Positions 1 through 7,923 of a stretch of 13,966 nt of DNA are shown here, in pieces. The stretch is from Paracoccus sp. (in: a-proteobacteria) (lineage in GTDB: Bacteria > Pseudomonadota > Alphaproteobacteria > Rhodobacterales > Rhodobacteraceae): NCBI GenBank assembly GCA_031178645.1, contig JAPSIP010000013.1, forward strand, positions 1-13,966. Reading direction: 5' to 3'. The translations under genes and the position numbers were made by a program. The stretch's first letter is position 1. The number at the start of each line of letters is the position of its first letter. Below the pieces are notes generated by a model, which made no database searches, was not told the DNA's origin, and saw only the letters and a list, made by a program, of their open reading frames with translations.

Positions 1-282
1 GATCATCGAATCGTCATAGCCGGTCGTGAACAGGAAGGGGATGCCATGCCCCATCAGCAGGTCGGCGGCGGGATAGGCCATGTCCCGGCCCAGGTTGATG
101 TCGACGATGGCCCCGTCGAAGGGGGCCTCGGACCCGATCAGCGCAAGCGCCTCGTCGATGCTGCCAACGGGGCCCAGCACCTCGCAACCCAGATCCTGGA
201 GCCTTCCTTCCAGGGCCTTCGCCAGCAGGTATTCGTCCTCGATCACCAGGATGCGCAGGCCGCGCAGCGACGGATCAGCCAT
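1..282 (-). CDS. Single-domain response regulator (CheY-like receiver), partial
   Basis: This is a phosphoryl-accepting receiver domain cut off by the left edge; the first 94 residues are visible, beginning MADPSLRGLRILVIEDE. The acidic pair is E15-D16, the likely phospho-acceptor is D61 in IVDINLG, and the switch residue is T87 in FTTGYD. The N-terminal eight residues and the receiver fold suggest a stand-alone receiver without an output domain, but the C-terminus is outside the window. The ATG at 282 lies inside the last codons of the upstream kinase (8-nt overlap, 275-282), so the two are very probably translationally coupled and functionally paired. It closely resembles the receiver at 11654-12010 (shared DLG, VGP, DINL and GIPF-x-F-x-x-GY). 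Identification as a receiver is secure; its downstream target is unknown. Confidence 0.9.
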   Translation of the reverse strand, partial: MADPSLRGLRILVIEDEYLLAKALEGRLQDLGCEVLGPVGSIDEALALIGSEAPFDGAIVDINLGRDMAYPAADLLMGHGIPFLFTTGYDDSMI

Positions 283-2572
283 TCTGCTGGTCCTTTCCCG
301 GACTGGCGGACACGGGCAAGGCGATGGTGCAATGCACCCCGTCGTCCGTCAGCGAATAGGTCGTCCTGGCCTTCAGTTGATAGGGCAGGGCGCGTTCGAT
401 CAGTTCGCGCCCCTGGCCCATGACGCAGGCCGATGCACCCTCCGCCGGCATGGCGATGCCCGTCTCGCGCCAGTCGATATGCAGCCACGGGGTGTCCGCA
501 CGACCATCGGCGTCAAGCGACCAGGTGACCGCCAGCCGGCCGTCGGCCTGCCCAAGCGCGCCGTATTTGACGGCATTGGTCGCCAGTTCGTGCAGCGCCA
601 TCGCCAGGGTCTGCACCGTCGAGGACCGCAGGCGGATCCCGGACGGCCCGTCCAGGGTGATGCGATCCGGGTCGCCGCCCATTGCCGTCAACTCGTTCTG
701 GATCAGCTCGTCGAATGTCACCCGGTCCAGATCGCTCAGCCGGGACAACAGCCCCTGGACGCGGGCAAGGGCTTCCAGCCGGCTTTGGAACCGCGCCCGG
801 AAATGGTCGAGATCCGTGCTGCTGCGCGCCGTCATGTCCGACAGGGCCAGAACCACCGTCATCAGATTGCGCGTCCTGTGATGCAACTCGCCGATTAGGA
901 CCTTTTGCCGTTCCTCCGACTCGCGCCGCTCGGTGATGTCGCTGAACAGCACGGCAACCCGGTTCTGCGGCCTGTCCAGGCTGAAGACGTTGAGGTTGAA
1001 GGTGCGCCCCAGCGTGTGTTCGGTTTCCTCGACCCAGATCGGCTGGCCGCTGTCCAGCACCTGCCCGTAAAGTTGCGCCCACCGGGGATTGGGCGTTTCC
1101 AGCAGTTCGGTGATCGTCTTTCCCACCGGCCAGGGCATCGACGTATGCTTGAGAAAGGCGGCGTTCACCTCGATATAGCGAAAGTCCGACCAGGCGCCGT
1201 TCTGGTCCTTCAGCACCTCGACCACGACATAGGCTTCGTCCATCAGCTCGAACAGGTTGCGATAGCGTTGCTCGCTGTCGCGCAGCGCGCGTTCGGCCTC
1301 GCGCCGGGCCGTCAGGTCGGCGGTCACCGCCAGCAGGCTGCTTGGCCGCCCGTCGCGGTCGCGCAACACCGTCAGGGTGCTGCTGGCCCATATTTCCTCG
1401 CCATTGGCCCTGCGGTACCGCTTGTCAATCGAGACGGGCTGGTCGCTGGCGATCGCCTGGGCAAGGGCCGCCTGGCTTGCCTGGACATCCTGCGGATGCG
1501 TCACCTGCTGGACCGTCGTGGCAAGCAATTCGTCCTGCGAACGGCCCAGGATCCGGCACAATTCGCTGTTGGCGCGCAGGAAGCGCCCGCCTAGGTCAAG
1601 TTCCGAAAGGCCGACCGGGGCGCTTGCGAAGATGGCCTCAAGCCGTTCCTCGCTTTCCTCCAGCAGAATGTCCGCTTCCCGCTTTTGCGTCACATCCTGG
1701 CCGATCTTCAGATAGCCCGTCACCCGGCCCCTTGCATCCCGCAGGGGCCGCACCGAGCCGTCGATGAACACGCCCGAGCCGTCCTTGCGCAGATGCCACC
1801 TGACATCGGGGGCGAAGCCGGTCTCGCGGGCCTCTACGACTTCCTGGACATCGACGCCCGCTTTACGGTCTTCGGGCGTGTAAAGGATCGCGCCGGGTTG
1901 GCCGACCGCCTCGTCCTCGGTCCAGCCGAAAACCTGTGCCGCGCCCGGAAGCCAGTCGGTGATGCGGTCGTCCTTGTCGGTGATGAAGATCGCATAATCC
2001 GATGCCTGCGCGACCGTAAGCCGGAAACGCTCCTCGCTTGCGCGCAGCGCGGACAGCTTGAGGACGCGGTCCACGACCGGCCCCAGGATGCTGGCATAGG
2101 TGCGCAGGAACTGGATATCGTCCTGGCCGAAGTCCCGGGGTTCGGACGCATCCATCTGCAGCAGCCCGAAGGCGCTGCCGCCCGGCAGGAAGATCGGGAC
2201 ATTCGCCAGGGCCCTGACGCCCGCCTCGCGCATGAAGCCGGGCACCTCGAAGCGATCGTCCCGACTGATGTCGGTGCTGATGACCGGCTTTCGCTGCGTG
2301 ATGGAAAAGCTTTCGGATGAATGCTTGTTCATCGAGATCCGCGTTCTGCCGACGATGTCCCGCGGCCATCCGACGCCCGCGCGAACCAGCAGCTTCTTGC
2401 CATCCTCGTCGATTTCCAGAACCTTGGCCCGGCCGGTGCCCATGGCTTCGCCTACCAGCCTGCAGGCTTCGGTCAGGATGTCGTCCAGGTCATCGGACTG
2501 AAGCGCGAAATCGCCGAAATCCGCCAGGATCCTCTGCCGCCGCAGCAGCATGTCTTCCCGCTCGTGCGTCAA
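275..2572 (-). CDS. HWE-family sensor histidine kinase with GAF and three PAS domains
   Basis: Predicted cytosolic sensor kinase of 765 residues that autophosphorylates on His and passes phosphate to a receiver. Order: GAF at about 20-165, PAS/PAC repeats at about 180-300, 305-425 and 430-550 (PAC ends such as IGQDVT, VTADLT and FSDIT are visible), then the HWE catalytic region. The H-box reads GELHHRTRN with the likely phospho-His at 565. The N-box ALHELATNAVKYG (659-671) carries the diagnostic His, and W701-x-E703 completes the HWE signature. There is no transmembrane segment and no LOV cysteine motif. The frame is open up to 2797, but I choose the TTG at 2572 because GGGAG lies 7 nt upstream; the ATG at 2551 has a weaker site. 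It overlaps the receiver gene by 8 nt. HWE kinases in Alphaproteobacteria often feed general stress or light responses; the signal sensed here is unknown. Confidence 0.9.
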   Translation of the reverse strand: MTHEREDMLLRRQRILADFGDFALQSDDLDDILTEACRLVGEAMGTGRAKVLEIDEDGKKLLVRAGVGWPRDIVGRTRISMNKHSSESFSITQRKPVISTDISRDDRFEVPGFMREAGVRALANVPIFLPGGSAFGLLQMDASEPRDFGQDDIQFLRTYASILGPVVDRVLKLSALRASEERFRLTVAQASDYAIFITDKDDRITDWLPGAAQVFGWTEDEAVGQPGAILYTPEDRKAGVDVQEVVEARETGFAPDVRWHLRKDGSGVFIDGSVRPLRDARGRVTGYLKIGQDVTQKREADILLEESEERLEAIFASAPVGLSELDLGGRFLRANSELCRILGRSQDELLATTVQQVTHPQDVQASQAALAQAIASDQPVSIDKRYRRANGEEIWASSTLTVLRDRDGRPSSLLAVTADLTARREAERALRDSEQRYRNLFELMDEAYVVVEVLKDQNGAWSDFRYIEVNAAFLKHTSMPWPVGKTITELLETPNPRWAQLYGQVLDSGQPIWVEETEHTLGRTFNLNVFSLDRPQNRVAVLFSDITERRESEERQKVLIGELHHRTRNLMTVVLALSDMTARSSTDLDHFRARFQSRLEALARVQGLLSRLSDLDRVTFDELIQNELTAMGGDPDRITLDGPSGIRLRSSTVQTLAMALHELATNAVKYGALGQADGRLAVTWSLDADGRADTPWLHIDWRETGIAMPAEGASACVMGQGRELIERALPYQLKARTTYSLTDDGVHCTIALPVSASPGKDQQNG

Positions 2573-2612
2573 TGCTGGTCTCCCTTCCCGGGACAGGGGC
2601 GGAACGCCCAAG

Positions 2613-2637
2613 AACACAACACTACAGCGCCGGTTCC
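2613..2637 (-). promoter_or_regulatory. Candidate EcfG-type (general stress sigma factor) promoter for the HWE kinase
   Basis: On the minus strand GGAAC (2637-2633) is followed after 16 nt by TGTT (2616-2613). The alphaproteobacterial EcfG/RpoE2/SigT consensus is GGAAC-N16/17-CGTT, so this is a full -35 match and a 3 of 4 match at -10 with acceptable spacing. Transcription would start near 2605, leaving a leader of about 33 nt before the TTG start at 2572. A single short motif in GC-rich DNA can arise by chance. Confidence 0.4.
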
Positions 2638-2837
2638 GGTTCGTCAGCCCGGGTATCGGGGAGGCAGGGGGATGTCCTGAGGTCTTGGCGTGAGTGGCCA
2701 GGCGCGAGGTCCGCCGCCGAAACATCCCTTCCGGCGCGCGCGCCTCCACCCCTTGACGCTTTTCCGTCACGCCCGCACCCAGCCAGGACGGGGGCAAGGT
2801 CCTTAGGCAATTCAGGTTGCGCCGTCAGCCAGGATGG

Positions 2838-2876
2838 AAACAGAAACGGGCGGCCGGATGCTTGTTCCGCCACCCG
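2838..2876 (-). terminator. Probable rho-independent terminator of the transporter operon
   Basis: On the minus strand the arm CGGGTGGC (2876-2869) pairs with GCCGCCCG (2854-2847) through seven Watson-Crick pairs and one G-T wobble, across a 14-nt loop. It is followed directly by TTTCTGTTT (2846-2838). It lies about 60 nt past the stop codon of the DJ-1/PfpI gene, where the operon should end, and separates it from the downstream kinase gene. Confidence 0.5.
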
Positions 2877-2937
2877 CCTGGGTCATTGAGCACGGGCAAC
2901 CAAGCCCGTCAGCCTCTGGCCGGGTGGGCGATCCGCC

Positions 2938-3525
2938 TCAGCTGTGGCGGATTTCCGTCCCCAGAACCTTCAGGCATTCGCGCATGAAGGCTGCCAGGCC
3001 GGTCCAGCCCTTGGCCGAGACCATGGTGCCGTCCACATAAGCCTCGTGCGGCTTGACATCGATATAGGTGCCGCCAGCCAGGATCACCTCGGGTTCGCAG
3101 GCGCCAAGGGCCGCGACCTTCTTGCCGCGGATCACGCCATCGACCGCCACCAGGATCTGCACGCCGTGGCAGATGGTGAAGATCGGCTTCTCGGTTTCGT
3201 GGAAATGGCGCACCATCGCCTGGATGCGCTTGTCGGTGCGGATATATTCCGGGCCACGGCCGCCGGCGCAATAAACGGCGTCATAGTCCTCAAGCACGAC
3301 TTCCGAAAAGGTCTGGTTGATCTCGGCCAGGTGCCCGAAGCGTTCGATATAGGTCTGGTGTCCTTCGAAGTCGTGCAGGCTGGTCTGGATCATCTCGCCC
3401 TTCTTCTTATCGGGGCAGACGACATGGACAGTGTGCCCGACGGCCTCCATGCCTTGTTGGAAAACGAAGATTTCATATTCCTCGGTGAACTCACCGCAGA
3501 GCATGAGGATTTTCTTGCCACTCAT
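2938..3525 (-). CDS. DJ-1/PfpI superfamily protein (glutamine amidotransferase-like fold)
   Basis: A 195-residue single-domain protein of the DJ-1/PfpI family, whose members include cysteine peptidases, glyoxalases and proposed protein deglycases. The nucleophile elbow reads FTICHG with C119-H120; acidic residues near the N-terminus (GEFTEEYE, 11-18) could supply the partner Glu. The family motif AGGRGPEYIR is at 87-96. The length is normal and there is no signal peptide. The frame extends to 3546, but AAGGAG lies 7-8 nt upstream of the ATG at 3525 and would fall inside the longer version, so 3525 is the start. It is the last gene of the operon, 58 nt after the binding-protein gene with a strong stem-loop between. 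The position suggests handling of a reactive carbonyl or a hydrolytic step tied to the imported compound; the true substrate cannot be told from sequence. Confidence 0.85.
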   Translation of the reverse strand: MSGKKILMLCGEFTEEYEIFVFQQGMEAVGHTVHVVCPDKKKGEMIQTSLHDFEGHQTYIERFGHLAEINQTFSEVVLEDYDAVYCAGGRGPEYIRTDKRIQAMVRHFHETEKPIFTICHGVQILVAVDGVIRGKKVAALGACEPEVILAGGTYIDVKPHEAYVDGTMVSAKGWTGLAAFMRECLKVLGTEIRHS

Positions 3526-3553
3526 CCGTGGTCTCCTTTTTGTCAATCCGGGA

Positions 3554-3575
3554 CCGGAGGCCGCTGGGCCTCCGG
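3554..3575 (-). promoter_or_regulatory. Perfect GC-rich stem-loop between binding-protein and DJ-1 genes
   Basis: A perfect 9-bp stem, CCGGAGGCC and GGCCTCCGG with a 4-nt loop, begins 8 nt after the stop codon of the binding-protein gene. No T-tract follows, so it is more likely an mRNA 3'-end stabiliser or partial attenuator than a full terminator. In many ABC operons such a structure raises binding-protein mRNA over its neighbours. The role is inferred; the structure itself is plain. Confidence 0.55.
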
Positions 3576-3583
3576 CACTGTTG

Positions 3584-4546
3584 TCAGAACGGGCTGTCGG
3601 GGAAATAGAACTGGTCGGCGTTTTCCGGCGTAATCAGCGGCGCATCCAGCTTGAAGTTGCCGCGCATCGGCGCCTGGCCGGCAAACTGCGCCGCCGTCAT
3701 GTAGATGGCCGACTTGATCATGGACGGAGGGTAGGGGGTCGAGATGGGGGTGACGGGATCGTTGGCCTTCACCATCTCGATCACGTCCTTCATGCCGTTG
3801 CCGCCAAGGGCATACTTGATCTCGGTCCGGCCCGATTGCTTGACCGCTTCCAAGACGCCCAGAAGCATGTCGTCGTCATTGGCCCAGACCGCATCGATAT
3901 GCGGATACTTGGCCAGATAATCCTGCATCAGGCTGAAGGCCTCGTCCTGGTTCCAGTTGGCATACTGGATGTCCAGGATCTCGATATTGGTGTCCTTCAT
4001 CACGTCAGTGAAGCCCTGGATGCGTTCGTCGTCGATGACGGTCGGGATGCCGCGCAGCACGACGATCTTGCCTTCGCCGCCCAGTTTCTCGGCCATCCAT
4101 TTCGCGGTATTGGCGCCCACGGCGATGTTGTCGCCCGCCACATACAGATCCTGGATCGTCGGGTCGGTCAGGCCGCGGTCCACGACGGCGATATAGGTGC
4201 CGTTCGACTTGACCTGCTCGACCGGGCCGGTCAGCTCCTCGGAGGTGAAGGGCAGGATCACCAGGGCATCCAGGGTCTGGCCGGCGGACAGGTCCTCCAG
4301 GGCCGACACCTGTGCTGTGGCGGAAGGCGAGGTCTTCACGATCACGTCGATGTTCGGGAATGCCGCCTCGATCTCTTTCTCGGCCTGTTCGGCGTGATAG
4401 ACCACGCCGCCGGTCCAGCCGTGCGTCGCGGCCGGGATCGACACGGCGATGGTGCGCTTGTCCTGGGCCATCGCCCCGCCTGCGGTTAGGGCCATCAGGC
4501 TTGCGGCAGAAACCAGGCCCAGGGCGCGTCTTGCGGTTCTAGTCAT
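3584..4546 (-). CDS. Periplasmic substrate-binding protein of an RbsB-type ABC importer
   Basis: A 320-residue type I periplasmic binding protein (Peripla_BP_4/RbsB class) that should capture a small polar ligand, usually a sugar or polyol, and deliver it to the permease. It begins with a Sec signal peptide: arginines at 3, 6 and 7, a hydrophobic stretch, and a probable cleavage after AMA at 27. Likely ligand-site positions by family analogy are W44 in HGWTGG, D123-R124 in VVDRG, R175 in DERIQGF, N223-D224 in WANDDD and the GGNG at 248-251. GGAGG lies 8 nt before the ATG. It sits 45 nt downstream of the permease gene. No sugar kinase or isomerase lies nearby, so the ligand may not be a classical sugar. 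Family assignment is firm, ligand unknown. Confidence 0.9.
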   Translation of the reverse strand: MTRTARRALGLVSAASLMALTAGGAMAQDKRTIAVSIPAATHGWTGGVVYHAEQAEKEIEAAFPNIDVIVKTSPSATAQVSALEDLSAGQTLDALVILPFTSEELTGPVEQVKSNGTYIAVVDRGLTDPTIQDLYVAGDNIAVGANTAKWMAEKLGGEGKIVVLRGIPTVIDDERIQGFTDVMKDTNIEILDIQYANWNQDEAFSLMQDYLAKYPHIDAVWANDDDMLLGVLEAVKQSGRTEIKYALGGNGMKDVIEMVKANDPVTPISTPYPPSMIKSAIYMTAAQFAGQAPMRGNFKLDAPLITPENADQFYFPDSPF

Positions 4547-4591
4547 AGTTCACTCCTCCCTTGTGAAAAACTTATGCCTCTTGACGGGCAT

Positions 4592-5575
4592 CTATTTGAT
4601 GAAACGGTGGGCCAGCATCGCTAGGATGATGATCACCCCCTGGACGGCGGCGACCAGGTATTCGGACACCATGTTCGACAGCACCATGAGGTTGGCGATC
4701 ACCTCGAGGATCAGGGCCCCGGCCACCGTGCCCCAGATGCGGCCCTTGCCGCCGCGCAAAAGGGTGCCGCCGATCACCACGGCGGTGATCACCTGCAATT
4801 CCCAAAGCTGTCCGGTCGTGGGCGTCGCCGCGCCAAGCCGGGGGATATAGCAGATCGCGGCGATGGCGACGCACAGCCCCTGGATCACGAAGGCCGTGGT
4901 CCGCACCTTCGCCACCGACACGCCCGAGAAGCGCGCTACATCGGCATTGGACCCCGCCGCCATGCAGCGCCGGCCGTATTTGGTGCGATACAGGATGAAG
5001 GCGCCAACCACGACCACCGCAAGCGTGACGACCACGGGCAGGGGGATCCCCAGCACATTGCCGAAATAGACGGGGCGATAAGGATCCCGCAGCGCCCGCT
5101 CGATCGGGATCGATCCGCCGTCCGACATCCAGGTGATCAGCGCGCGGAAGATCCCCATCGTGCCAAGCGTGGCGATGAAGGGCTCGATCTTGCCCACGGT
5201 CACGATCAGCCCGTTCAGCAAGCCGCACAAGGCGCCGACGATCAGCCCGAAGCCCGCGCCGACAAGGATGGCATTGGATCCCATGGTCGGTTCCAGCCGG
5301 TTCATGGTCAGAATCATGACGCCCGTCACGAAGGCCATCATCGAGCCTACCGACAGGTCCAGGCAGCCCGAGGAAATAACAAAGGTCGCGCCCACGGCGA
5401 TGATGGCGATAAAGGCCGACCGGGTGACGACATTGGCGATATTGGTGCCGGTCGCGAAATTGGTGTTGATCAGCGTGCCGATCAGCACGACCAGGGCCAA
5501 TGCGATGAAGGGGCCCATATCGGCCCAGCGGATGCGACGCGGTGCGTCGGCAATCTCCGTGGTGACGCTTGTCAT
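4592..5575 (-). CDS. ABC transporter permease, RbsC family (BPD_transp_2)
   Basis: An inner-membrane permease of 327 residues with many hydrophobic helices. The family motif GCLDLSVGS occurs at 70-78, where most relatives have GIDLSVGS. The G-rich cytoplasmic loop VIGGTLLRGGKGRIWGT near the C-terminal third is the usual EAA-like contact for the ATPase. Only one permease gene is present, so it probably works as a homodimer. The frame is open upstream to 5671, but that would overlap the ATPase gene by 68 nt; the ATG at 5575 has an excellent GGGGGAGGAG ribosome site and begins MTSVTTEIAD. It follows the ATPase stop by 28 nt and precedes the binding protein, a common RbsACB-like order. Confidence 0.9.
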   Translation of the reverse strand: MTSVTTEIADAPRRIRWADMGPFIALALVVLIGTLINTNFATGTNIANVVTRSAFIAIIAVGATFVISSGCLDLSVGSMMAFVTGVMILTMNRLEPTMGSNAILVGAGFGLIVGALCGLLNGLIVTVGKIEPFIATLGTMGIFRALITWMSDGGSIPIERALRDPYRPVYFGNVLGIPLPVVVTLAVVVVGAFILYRTKYGRRCMAAGSNADVARFSGVSVAKVRTTAFVIQGLCVAIAAICYIPRLGAATPTTGQLWELQVITAVVIGGTLLRGGKGRIWGTVAGALILEVIANLMVLSNMVSEYLVAAVQGVIIILAMLAHRFIK

Positions 5576-5603
5576 CCGGGTCTCCTCCCCCTGACGTTTC
5601 GGC

Positions 5604-7172
5604 TCAGGCGTATGTCGTTGCCGCACGGCCCTGTGGCTCGGCTTCATGTCCCTCGCCGCTGGTCGCGGCATAGACGACGTTCTGTTCGGTGATAGCCTCG
5701 CCCGTCAGTTCCGCGACGATGCGCCCCCCGCGCATCACCAGGACCCGGTCCGACAGGCCGACCAGTTCGGGCAGTTCGGACGAGATGACGATCACCGCCT
5801 TGCCCGCCCGTACCAGCCGGTCGATGAAGTCATAGATCTGGCTCTTGTTGCCGATGTCGATGCCGCGCGTCGGTTCGTCGATGATGACAACGGCGGGATC
5901 GGTCAGCATCACCTTGGCCAGAAGCAGCTTCTGCTGGTTCCCGCCCGAAAGCTGACCCGCCGACAGATGGCGGTTGCGCACGCGGATGTCATAGGTTTCC
6001 ACAGCCCGGTCCAGGGCGCGATCTTCGCCTGCATGGTCAAGCCGGGTGCCGGGATGCACGCTGTCAAGCGCCTGCAGGGTCAGGTTCGTGGCAAGCGGTT
6101 CGTCCAGAAGCAGCCCTTTGCCCTTGCGATCCTCGGTCAGATAAACCAGCCCCGCCGCCTGCCAATCGTGGACGCTGCGATGCGTGACCTCGTGCCCGCC
6201 AAGCGTGATCCGCGCGGCCTGCGAGGGGCGAAGACCAATCAGCCCCTCGAAAAGCTCGGTCCGGCCCGACCCGATCATGCCACCGATGCCCAACACCTCG
6301 CCCGGGCGCAGGGTCAGGCTGGCCTCGACCGCGCCGTGATCGACGGACAGGGCGTCGATCACAAGCTGGGGTTCCACGGCGGGCAGGGTCCGCTTGGCCG
6401 GATAAAGCGTTCCCAGTTCGCGGCCCACCATCAGGTCGGCCATGGCGCGCTGCGTCAGTCCGGCGGCAGGCCAGGTGCCGATCATGCGGCCGTCGCGCAG
6501 AACAGTCACGCGGTCGGCCAGGGCTTCGACCTCGTCCAGGCGGTGCGAGATGTAGAGGACCGCCGCGCCCCGCGCCCGAAGGCCGCGCACCACGTCCAGC
6601 AGGGCCGCCACCTCGTCATTGGCCAGAACGGCAGTGGGTTCGTCGAAGATCACGACCGTGCGCGGCTCAAGCAGGGCCCGGGCAATCTGCACCAACTGGC
6701 GCTGGGCCAGGGGCAGGGATCCCACGCGGTCGCGCGGGTGGCAATGCGCGCCGATCGAGGCCAGGACCTCGGCCGTGCGGCGGTTCATGGCGCGGTCGTC
6801 GACCATCGGCCCGCGCGTCAGTTCACGGCCCAGGAACAGGTTTTCGGCAACGGTCAGGTCGGGGGCCAGCAGGATTTCCTGATGCACCAGCACCACGCCC
6901 GCCGCCTCGGCCGCGGCGGCGTCGGGAAAGGCCGCCGGTGATCCCGCCATCAGCATCCGCCCGGCGGTCGGCGCGACATGGCCCGACAGCAGCTTCATCA
7001 GGGTGGACTTGCCCGCGCCATTCTCTCCGATGATGGCGTGAACCTCGCCCGGATGGATGTCCAGCGTGACGTCGGACAGGACCGTGACCGCCCCATAGGT
7101 CTTGCCCAGCCCTTCGGCCCGAAGCGCGGGCTGGGCAAGATCGACGTTTGTCATGGCCATCGTCGCGTTCAT
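5604..7172 (-). CDS. Sugar-type ABC transporter ATPase with two nucleotide-binding domains (RbsA family)
   Basis: A 522-residue cytosolic ATPase that drives the importer. Domain 1 has an intact Walker A (GENGAGKST, 49-57), a Q-loop near 98, a degenerate signature (LPLAQRQLV, 153-161), Walker B (VVIFDEPT, 173-180) and switch H210. Domain 2 has a degenerate Walker A (GMIGSGRTE, 298-306), an intact signature LSGGNQQK (408-415) and Walker B VIIDEPTRG; the switch His is replaced in SSEL (464-467). This asymmetry is normal for RbsA/MglA/XylG proteins. The ATG at 7172 overlaps the TGA of the GntR gene as ATGA, which implies coupled translation. Methionines at codons 5 and 7 are alternative starts, none with a strong ribosome site. 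Confidence 0.92.
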   Translation of the reverse strand: MNATMAMTNVDLAQPALRAEGLGKTYGAVTVLSDVTLDIHPGEVHAIIGENGAGKSTLMKLLSGHVAPTAGRMLMAGSPAAFPDAAAAEAAGVVLVHQEILLAPDLTVAENLFLGRELTRGPMVDDRAMNRRTAEVLASIGAHCHPRDRVGSLPLAQRQLVQIARALLEPRTVVIFDEPTAVLANDEVAALLDVVRGLRARGAAVLYISHRLDEVEALADRVTVLRDGRMIGTWPAAGLTQRAMADLMVGRELGTLYPAKRTLPAVEPQLVIDALSVDHGAVEASLTLRPGEVLGIGGMIGSGRTELFEGLIGLRPSQAARITLGGHEVTHRSVHDWQAAGLVYLTEDRKGKGLLLDEPLATNLTLQALDSVHPGTRLDHAGEDRALDRAVETYDIRVRNRHLSAGQLSGGNQQKLLLAKVMLTDPAVVIIDEPTRGIDIGNKSQIYDFIDRLVRAGKAVIVISSELPELVGLSDRVLVMRGGRIVAELTGEAITEQNVVYAATSGEGHEAEPQGRAATTYA

Positions 7173-7819
7173 TCGAAGGCCAGCATCAATCGGTCGCGCG
7201 ACCGCGAGATGTGTTCGTGCATCGCCGCCTGCGCCCGCGCGCCGTCGCCCGCCCGGAAGGCCGCCAGCAGGTTTTCATGTTCCTCGAGCGCCTCTTGCGT
7301 GACGCGGCTGTGGAACATCAGGCGGAACAGGTGCAGATGCACGTGCTGGTCGGCAAGGGCCTGGCGGATCACCTCGTTCCCGGCGACCTTCAGGATCGCG
7401 TCGTGGAAATGGGCATCGGCACGGGCAAAGCGGGAATAGCGGCTGGTCCGGTCCACCGGAGCCTCTCCGTGGCCCATGTCGGCTGCTGCTTCCTCAAGCT
7501 CGCGCAGGCTGTCGGGGGTCAGGTTCTGCGTGGCAAGCCGGGCGCATTCCGGTTCCAGCAGCAGGCGGAAGGCGAACAGATCCTCGAAGGCCTTGCGCGA
7601 CAGTTGCGGCGCGGCGCTGTAGCCGATCAGGTGGGCCTTGCGAACCAAGCCTTCGCGTTCAAGCCGCGACAATGCCTCGCGGACGGGGGTCTGGGACACG
7701 CCCAGGTCGCGGGCGACGACATCAACGGGAATGCGGGCGCCAGGCGCGATGTCCAGGGACATGATGCGTTCGTAGATGCTGTCATAGACGCCATCCACGA
7801 TGCTGGCCGGCCTGACCAT
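7169..7819 (-). CDS. GntR-family transcriptional regulator, FCD (FadR) subfamily
   Basis: A 216-residue DNA-binding regulator. The winged helix-turn-helix is at about 10-70 with the recognition region LGVSQTPVREALSRLEREG (39-57). The C-terminal FCD ligand domain keeps likely metal ligands D135 and H139 (DAHFHDAI), H181 (EEHENLL) and H203 (MHEHIS); such domains usually bind a carboxylic acid or sugar acid. The frame extends upstream to a TTG at 7882 and an ATG at 7867. The 21 extra codons use CGA, GGA, TTG, GCA and ATT, unlike the strongly GC3 coding that begins at the ATG at 7819, which also has AGGG 7 nt upstream. I therefore take 7819. It is the first gene of the transporter operon and overlaps the ATPase by 4 nt. 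Placed between divergent operons, it probably represses both and responds to the substrate or a pathway acid. Confidence 0.88.
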   Translation of the reverse strand: MVRPASIVDGVYDSIYERIMSLDIAPGARIPVDVVARDLGVSQTPVREALSRLEREGLVRKAHLIGYSAAPQLSRKAFEDLFAFRLLLEPECARLATQNLTPDSLRELEEAAADMGHGEAPVDRTSRYSRFARADAHFHDAILKVAGNEVIRQALADQHVHLHLFRLMFHSRVTQEALEEHENLLAAFRAGDGARAQAAMHEHISRSRDRLMLAFE

Positions 7820-7888
7820 CTGAATGCCCTGGCTTTCCGCTGCGCTTCCCAATCCCGCACCTCGCATCTGGGCTGTTTGCAATACGAT

Positions 7889-7916
7889 GGTTTACAAAGA
7901 TCGGATCGGATGTCAA
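7889..7916 (-). promoter_or_regulatory. Candidate sigma-70 promoter of the GntR-transporter operon
   Basis: A perfect TTGACA lies on the minus strand (7916-7911), followed after 16 nt by TAAACC (7894-7889), a weak -10 match. Transcription would begin near 7882, which would leave the upstream TTG at 7882 without a leader and supports the downstream start at 7819. The -10 is poor, so this remains tentative. Confidence 0.35.
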
Positions 7917-7923
7917 ATACAAT

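Larger units (their letters stand above)
2573..2937. other. Intergenic region without a supported gene
   Basis: These 365 bases separate two minus-strand genes. Reading frames here lack ribosome sites and recognisable protein features. They hold a terminator-like hairpin (2838-2876) and an EcfG-like promoter (2613-2637), both on the minus strand. There is also a short perfect hairpin ACGGGC-N6-GCCCGT at 2892-2909 and a small inverted repeat TGACG-N6-CGTCA at 2754-2769. I see no RNA gene. Confidence 0.6.

Noticed and set aside
275..2572. Possible LOV (blue-light) domain in the HWE kinase
   Set aside because: None of the three PAS domains has the flavin-binding cysteine motif of LOV domains.
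2754..2769. TGACG-N6-CGTCA inverted repeat in the intergenic region
   Set aside because: Arms of only 5 bp with no nearby promoter or gene start it could control; likely chance.
5646..6941. Long plus-strand open frame (431 codons) opposite the ABC ATPase
   Set aside because: Shadow of the ATPase gene, with His/Gln/Gly-rich low-complexity translation and no family features.
7820..7882. Upstream extension of the GntR gene to an ATG at 7867 or TTG at 7882
   Set aside because: Codon use there is unlike the rest of the gene, there is no ribosome site, and the TTG coincides with the predicted transcription start.
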